Shown here: one piece after another, positions 57,550 through 61,149 of the stretch | Numbering within the stretch: position 1 is the stretch's first letter | Layout of the letters: every line of letters begins with the position of its first letter | From: Deinococcus aestuarii | GTDB lineage: Bacteria; Deinococcota; Deinococci; Deinococcales; Deinococcaceae | Reading direction: 5' to 3' | Length of the DNA: 61,149 nucleotides | Assembly: GCF_018863415.1 (NCBI RefSeq) | Contig: NZ_JAHKSN010000027.1 | Location: 1 to 61,149 of the forward strand | Made by a program: the position numbers and the translations under genes | The notes under the pieces: model-generated | The model's database searches: none | What the model saw: only the letters and a program-made list of their open reading frames with translations | Told to the model about the DNA's origin: nothing

Positions 57550-58440
57550 TCATCTCCAGCCCCCCTGCTCCCACTCGCCGTCCGACCGACCTTCTAACAG
57601 CAGGGGACCGTAGAAGGCCTGCAGGAGCCCCATCACCTCGGCGAACGTGGGGGCGGTGAAGGCGTTGCGTCTCAGGTACTGTCCCCAGCGAGTGGAGAGG
57701 GTGGATTCAACCGCGAAGTCATCGCTGAGGATGTCCTGCACGCGGTCGACTGGCGTGCCTCTCGCCGCGAAACTCCGTTCGAGGGCCTCCCGGACGATCC
57801 TGGCCTGGAAGGCCTCGGTGCGGAGGATCACCTGGAGATCGTAGAGGTCTTTCATGCGGGTGGTGGCCTCGCCGATCTCGACGAGGGCCGCGAACTTCTC
57901 GGTGATCACGGTTTCCAGCGGGTACACGGCGATGGCGACGGCCTCGTCGAGGAGCAGGGCGGGGAATGTCATCCGGACCGGCGCGGGCGTGATCACGTTC
58001 CCGAAGGACAGGTCCAGTTGCAACGTCACCTGCGAGGAGCCGAGGGTGGCCCGCAGCCTGGCGGTGACGCCCGGATAGTCGAACGCCTCGTTGATCAGGG
58101 CGACTTGGAGGCTTGCGGCGTCGAAGGTGAGCCCGTCCCCGAAGGGGATGGCGCACAGGTCTTCCAGCACCGCCCTGACCTGCTCGGGCGTGTTCGGCAA
58201 TCCGCTCGCGGCGAGGTCGATGTCCTGGGTGGGCCGCGCCGCGTTTCCGTACCGGGCGAAGAGGCTCAGTGCCCCTTTGAGCACGAACTGCTCGGCGTAG
58301 AGTGAGGCGTCGAGGCGGGCGAGGAGGCCCTGCTGGGCGTACAGCAGCAGCATGGTGTTCGGGGGGATGTTGGGGAACCGGGTGCGTTGCAGGTGTTTGA
58401 GGCGGTCCAGGAGGCCGGCCGGGTTAATGATCCTGGTCAT
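57550..58440 (-). CDS. abiEii: AbiEii-type nucleotidyltransferase toxin
   Basis: 296 aa. Nucleotidyltransferase fold: VLKGALSLFARYGNAARPTQ then DIDLAAS with the metal-binding Asp pair, and ITEKFAALVEI plus TTRMKDLYDLQVI (conserved Lys/Asp/Arg). AbiEii modifies a cellular RNA or tRNA and blocks growth during phage infection. It overlaps the AbiEi gene by 17 bases, so both are coupled, antitoxin first. Confidence 0.9.
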   Translation of the reverse strand: MTRIINPAGLLDRLKHLQRTRFPNIPPNTMLLLYAQQGLLARLDASLYAEQFVLKGALSLFARYGNAARPTQDIDLAASGLPNTPEQVRAVLEDLCAIPFGDGLTFDAASLQVALINEAFDYPGVTARLRATLGSSQVTLQLDLSFGNVITPAPVRMTFPALLLDEAVAIAVYPLETVITEKFAALVEIGEATTRMKDLYDLQVILRTEAFQARIVREALERSFAARGTPVDRVQDILSDDFAVESTLSTRWGQYLRRNAFTAPTFAEVMGLLQAFYGPLLLEGRSDGEWEQGGWR

Positions 58441-59062
58441 GGCTGAGCACCTCCAGGTCGCGTGAGAGTTCCTTCCACACCTTGAGTTCCCTGGCGAGGG
58501 AGGTGAGATGCCGGCGGTCCACCGTCCGGAGGGTCAAGGCCTTTTTGAGCCCTTCCAGGTAGAGGTCCCGGCCGAACTTGGGGGCATAGCGGAGCAGGTC
58601 CACGAGGGTCTTCTCGGCCGTGTAGGTGGTGAGCGGCCGGCCGCGCACGTCGATCTCGGTGACGCCGGCCTGGTAGGCCCCGGCCGAGAAGTAGAAGGTC
58701 TCGAGCAGCAGGCCCTCGAGGTGGAGTTCCTGCCGGTTCCCGGGCACGGCGAGTTGAAGTCGGCTGGGCCGGGTGGTGGTGAGGCCGTGCAGGTGAAGCG
58801 CACTCACGAGGCAGGGGCGGGCGTACGGGTACCGCAACTGGACTTCCAGCAGGTCGGTGGCCTCCGCGTCGGCGGGAGCCAGGCCGTCCGGGGAGGTGAG
58901 CCGGTACACGCCGCGGGCCAGCCGGAGGATCGACCCCGACCGCACTAGGCGAGTGAGTTCGACCCTGGGGATACCCGCCTCCGTGACCTCCGCCGCCGTG
59001 GCGTAGCCCCCCCGGTCCAGGAAGAGCTGAACAAGTGAAGCGTGGTGTTCGGAGGCGGTCAT
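58424..59062 (-). CDS. abiEi: AbiEi-type antitoxin
   Basis: 212 aa from the ATG at 59062. N-terminal winged helix (ATAAEVTEAGIPRVELTRLV, RLARGVYRLTSPDG) and the AbiEi C-terminal domain (GTVxD-like core VTEIDVRGRPLTTYTAEKTLV). It represses the operon and neutralises AbiEii. TATACT lies 14 bases before the ATG. An upstream in-frame extension to 59323 is not supported. Confidence 0.9.
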   Translation of the reverse strand: MTASEHHASLVQLFLDRGGYATAAEVTEAGIPRVELTRLVRSGSILRLARGVYRLTSPDGLAPADAEATDLLEVQLRYPYARPCLVSALHLHGLTTTRPSRLQLAVPGNRQELHLEGLLLETFYFSAGAYQAGVTEIDVRGRPLTTYTAEKTLVDLLRYAPKFGRDLYLEGLKKALTLRTVDRRHLTSLARELKVWKELSRDLEVLSHDQDH

Positions 59063-59489
59063 GGTGCTTGTTCCAGAGTATAGGGGAAAACGCTTCATCG
59101 TCCTTGAGTCTGGAACGTTGTCTGCTTGTCCAGGCTCTTTCCCCTGCTCGATTAGATTCTTTCGCCTCATTCGACTCGGGAAGCGCGCCTGTGACAGGAG
59201 TGGGTGGTGGGCGAGGGGGAAGTTCGACCTCGTTCCCCCACCGGGACGGCCCGACCACCGCCCGCCTTCGCCGGGGCGCTGGAGAGTGAGCCCTTCATGG
59301 GTCCACACCAGGACGAGGCCCATTCCATCCGGTACCGTCTCCCCCGGAGGTCATCCCCAGAGCTACCAGGAAAAGACCCTAACATCCACCTTGAATTCGC
59401 CCTGTGCGCCAAACGGCCGTCGAGAAGTGCTCCGGCATTCCGCCCAAACCTCCCCCGCCGCGCTCACCACTTCCGAAAAGGACGTACCA
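59063..59489. other. gene-free stretch with AbiE promoter
   Basis: About 430 bases. Holds the -10-like TATACT for abiEi (59077-59082, minus strand) and the 5' side of the small ORF at 59490. Confidence 0.4.
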
Positions 59490-59675
59490 TGACGGCCGAA
59501 GTGCTCCGTGCCCCGCCTGTCTCCCTGGACCGCTACATGCGCCCCGAGGACCCGCTCTTGCCTGTTGGACAACTCCTCGCGGGTCGGCTGACTCCTGCCG
59601 AGCGGCGCCGATTCCAACACGCCGAGCGCCGCGCTCGCCGAGCAAGACGACCTCATCCTCCAGATCATGGTCTGA
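59490..59675 (+). pseudogene. small ORF upstream of the AAA gene, probably frameshifted
   Basis: From the ATG at 59490 (AAAGGACG upstream) the frame reads MTAEVLRAPPVSLDRYMRPE, with PVGQLLAGRLTPAE. After about residue 40 a shifted frame gives NTPSAALAEQDDLILQIMV-stop, which looks like a natural helical end, while the ORF itself runs into Arg-rich noise. A small antitoxin-like or accessory peptide is possible. Not a confirmed gene. Confidence 0.35.
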
Positions 59676-59778
59676 GGGTCCAAACGCCCCGGCTTCCCGT
59701 AGGACGTGGTGTTGCGAGACGGTGGCGCCCCTCGCCCATTCCATCCGGAAGAGAATTCCTTCCCCGGGGGAACGGAGC

Positions 59779-60897
59779 ATGAAGCTTGATCGCCTGCAGG
59801 TTCAGGGCTTCAAGTCCCTTCATGCTGTGGACATCCAGTTGGGCAACTTGAATGTGCTGATCGGTGCCAACGGTGCGGGAAAGAGCAACTTCATCGCCCT
59901 CTTCCGGCTGCTGCACGAGATGGTGGAGGGGCGTTTCCAGCTCTCGGTGGCCCAGGCCGGCGGGGCCAGCGTCTTCCTTCACGCGGGGCCGGAGCCAGCC
60001 GAACGGATTCGGCTGATGCTGGCCTTCGGCCCGAACGCATATACCTGCAATTGGGTGCCCACCTCCGATGACCGCCTGATCTTCGAACGGGAGGTCGTGT
60101 TCTTCTCGGGCGACTTCGCGGACACCAAGAGAGAACTGGGCAGCGGCCAACGTGAAAGCCTGCTGCGCCAGGTCAACCCTGGTGGATATACAGTCGAGTC
60201 CTACGTGTACAACAGCCTCAGGAGCTGGCACGTCTACCACTTCCACGACACCAGTGACAGCGCCGCCGTCAAGCGTGCTGGAGACATCAACGACGATCTG
60301 GAACTGCATACCGACGCCGCCAACCTGGCCGCGTTCCTGCGCCGGCTGGAGCTGAAGGCGCCCTCGAATTACCAGGCCATCCGCTCCACTGTCCGTCGCG
60401 TCGCCCCCTTCTTTGACGACTTCCTGCTGCGGCCGACCACGCACAACGAGGACAGGATCCGCCTGGAGTGGCGGAGCTTCGGCTCCAGCCGACCCTTCCT
60501 CGCCAGCCAGCTCTCCGACGGCACCCTGCGGTTCATCTGCCTGGTCACCGTGCTGCTGCAACCCAAGCTTCCGGACGTCATTCTCATCGACGAGCCTGAG
60601 TTGGGCCTGCATCCGTACGCCATCGAACTCCTCGCTGGGCTGATGCGCTCCGTCTCCACCCGGACACAGCTGATCGTGTCGACGCAGTCGGTGCCGCTGG
60701 TCAACCAGATCCTTCCCGAGGACGTCATCGTCGTGGACCGTCAAGGTCCGGAAAGCGTGTTGCGCCGACTGCGCTCGGAGGACCTCGCCGGGTGGCTCGA
60801 AGACTATTCCCTGGGCGAACTGTGGGAGAAGAACGTCCTCGGGGGACGCCCCTTCCCCAATCCGCTGCTCCCGTCCTCTCCACGAAGCGATGAGTAG
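59779..60897 (+). CDS. AAA_21/OLD-like ATPase, first gene of a two-gene module
   Basis: 372 aa from the ATG at 59779. RecF/SMC-type ATPase: KLDRLQVQGFKSLHAVDIQL, Walker A IGANGAGKSNFIAL (about residue 32), signature QLSDGTLRFICL (about 245), Walker B DVILIDEPELGLHPYAIELL (about 267) and H-loop LIVSTQSVPLV. Such ATPases pair with a TOPRIM-like or nuclease partner, as in PARIS-type systems. The next gene overlaps it by eight bases and encodes DUF4276, the expected partner. Confidence 0.88.
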   Translation: MKLDRLQVQGFKSLHAVDIQLGNLNVLIGANGAGKSNFIALFRLLHEMVEGRFQLSVAQAGGASVFLHAGPEPAERIRLMLAFGPNAYTCNWVPTSDDRLIFEREVVFFSGDFADTKRELGSGQRESLLRQVNPGGYTVESYVYNSLRSWHVYHFHDTSDSAAVKRAGDINDDLELHTDAANLAAFLRRLELKAPSNYQAIRSTVRRVAPFFDDFLLRPTTHNEDRIRLEWRSFGSSRPFLASQLSDGTLRFICLVTVLLQPKLPDVILIDEPELGLHPYAIELLAGLMRSVSTRTQLIVSTQSVPLVNQILPEDVIVVDRQGPESVLRRLRSEDLAGWLEDYSLGELWEKNVLGGRPFPNPLLPSSPRSDE

Positions 60898-61046
60898 ATC
60901 TTCCTTCGTCCGCGTCAACATCGTGGTGGAGGGTCATACGGAGGAGGAGTTCGTCGGTGGGCTCCTGGCCCCTCACCTCGCGGGGTTCAACGTCTACGTG
61001 ACGGCGCGCCGGGTCCTGACCAGCCGTCAGAGCGTGTTTGAAAAGG
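60890..61046 (+). CDS. DUF4276 protein, truncated by an IS
   Basis: Begins MSRSSFVRVNIVVEGHTEEE and continues FVGGLLAPHLAGFNVYVTAR. This is the N-terminal TOPRIM-like core of DUF4276 (Glu in VVEGxTE). The sequence then leaves the family at about residue 52 and reaches a stop, exactly where an IS5-like transposase end appears on the other strand. So the gene has lost its C-terminal part. It was coupled to the AAA ATPase by overlap. Confidence 0.75.
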
Positions 61047-61049
61047 GTG

Positions 61050-61149
61050 TCAGCAGGGATCAAGACGGCGAAGCATGAGGCGAATATTGGCGAGATAGCA
61101 CCAGGCTTCGGTGGTCTGAGGTCGTCCCTCGAAGTCTCTGCTCAGCCGA
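61050..61149 (-). mobile_element. C-terminal end of an IS5-like transposase (cut by window edge)
   Basis: The minus strand reads RLSRDFEGRPQTTEAWCYLA followed by NIRLMLRRLDPC and a TGA at 61050-61052. The pattern R-x-(K/R)-D-(Y/F)-E-x-x-P-x-T-x-E-x(3)-(Y/L)-x-A...RLMLRRL is typical of the C-terminus of IS5-family DDE transposases. The element has entered the DUF4276 gene. GGGTGTCAG at 61045-61053 may be part of its terminal inverted repeat; the other end is out of the window. Confidence 0.75.

Overview
The base composition (high GC throughout except one short island), a lysine-rich N-terminal extension on the HU protein, a MntR/MntH manganese module, many LysM and papain-fold secreted proteins, and repeated leaderless promoters of the form TANNNT six bases before the start codon all point to a Deinococcus-type bacterium. 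This is inferred from gene content and style, not from a database match. The edges cut a ccmF gene (left) and an IS5-like transposase (right). No rRNA, tRNA or CRISPR array was seen.

Layout. 1-6.4 kb: ccmF fragment, two abutting secreted phospholipase D-like genes, a VanW-domain protein and a LysM/M23 protein, i.e. cell-envelope functions. 7.2-12.1 kb: a very large GDSL plus DUF4038 lipoprotein, a membrane protein with a metal-binding-like fold, and a decayed DUF1345 gene. 12.3-16 kb: a tightly overlapping chain ZIP transporter - LOG-family hydrolase - rpe - two tandem microproteins, plus a membrane methyltransferase. 16.3-19.7 kb: secreted proteins, including two papain/C39-like proteins and a thioredoxin-like protein. 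19.9-24.7 kb: a RES/Xre toxin-antitoxin pair, an unrecognised 409-aa protein and a NACHT NTPase with a restriction-endonuclease-like N-terminus, which looks like a defence patch. 24.8-29 kb: LysE exporter, ArsR regulator, mntR-mntH operon and a membrane methyltransferase, with two different metal-type operators in one divergent intergenic region. 29.3-35.5 kb: response regulator, copper-type multicopper oxidase plus DUF4396 operon, ArsR-MFS operon. 35.9-39.4 kb: a AAA+ ATPase paired with a subtilisin-like protease whose reading frame is split by one in-frame TGA. 39.6-47.5 kb: LysM-C39 protein, methyltransferase, WYL-VOC-glycosylase operon, a frameshifted CcdA-like operon and HU. 47.7-61.1 kb: an accessory island with a low-GC DUF3800 gene, a tyrosine recombinase operon, a degenerate secretion-ATPase-like gene, a T-depleted possible RNA locus, a long solenoid gene split by an in-frame TAG, an AbiE toxin-antitoxin pair, and a AAA ATPase/DUF4276 pair broken by an IS.

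Two themes run through the window. One is a high density of anti-phage or conflict-type modules (NACHT, AAA-subtilase, AbiE, AAA/DUF4276, RES/Xre, DUF3800). The other is a high rate of broken reading frames (DUF1345, CcdA, two small ORFs, the protease, the solenoid gene, DUF4276). The breaks are either real decay of an accessory replicon or, for those at homopolymers, sequencing error. The strongest leads for something new are the AAA-subtilase pair with its TGA, the split solenoid gene beside AbiE with the adjoining T-depleted tract, and the NACHT patch with its unknown neighbour.
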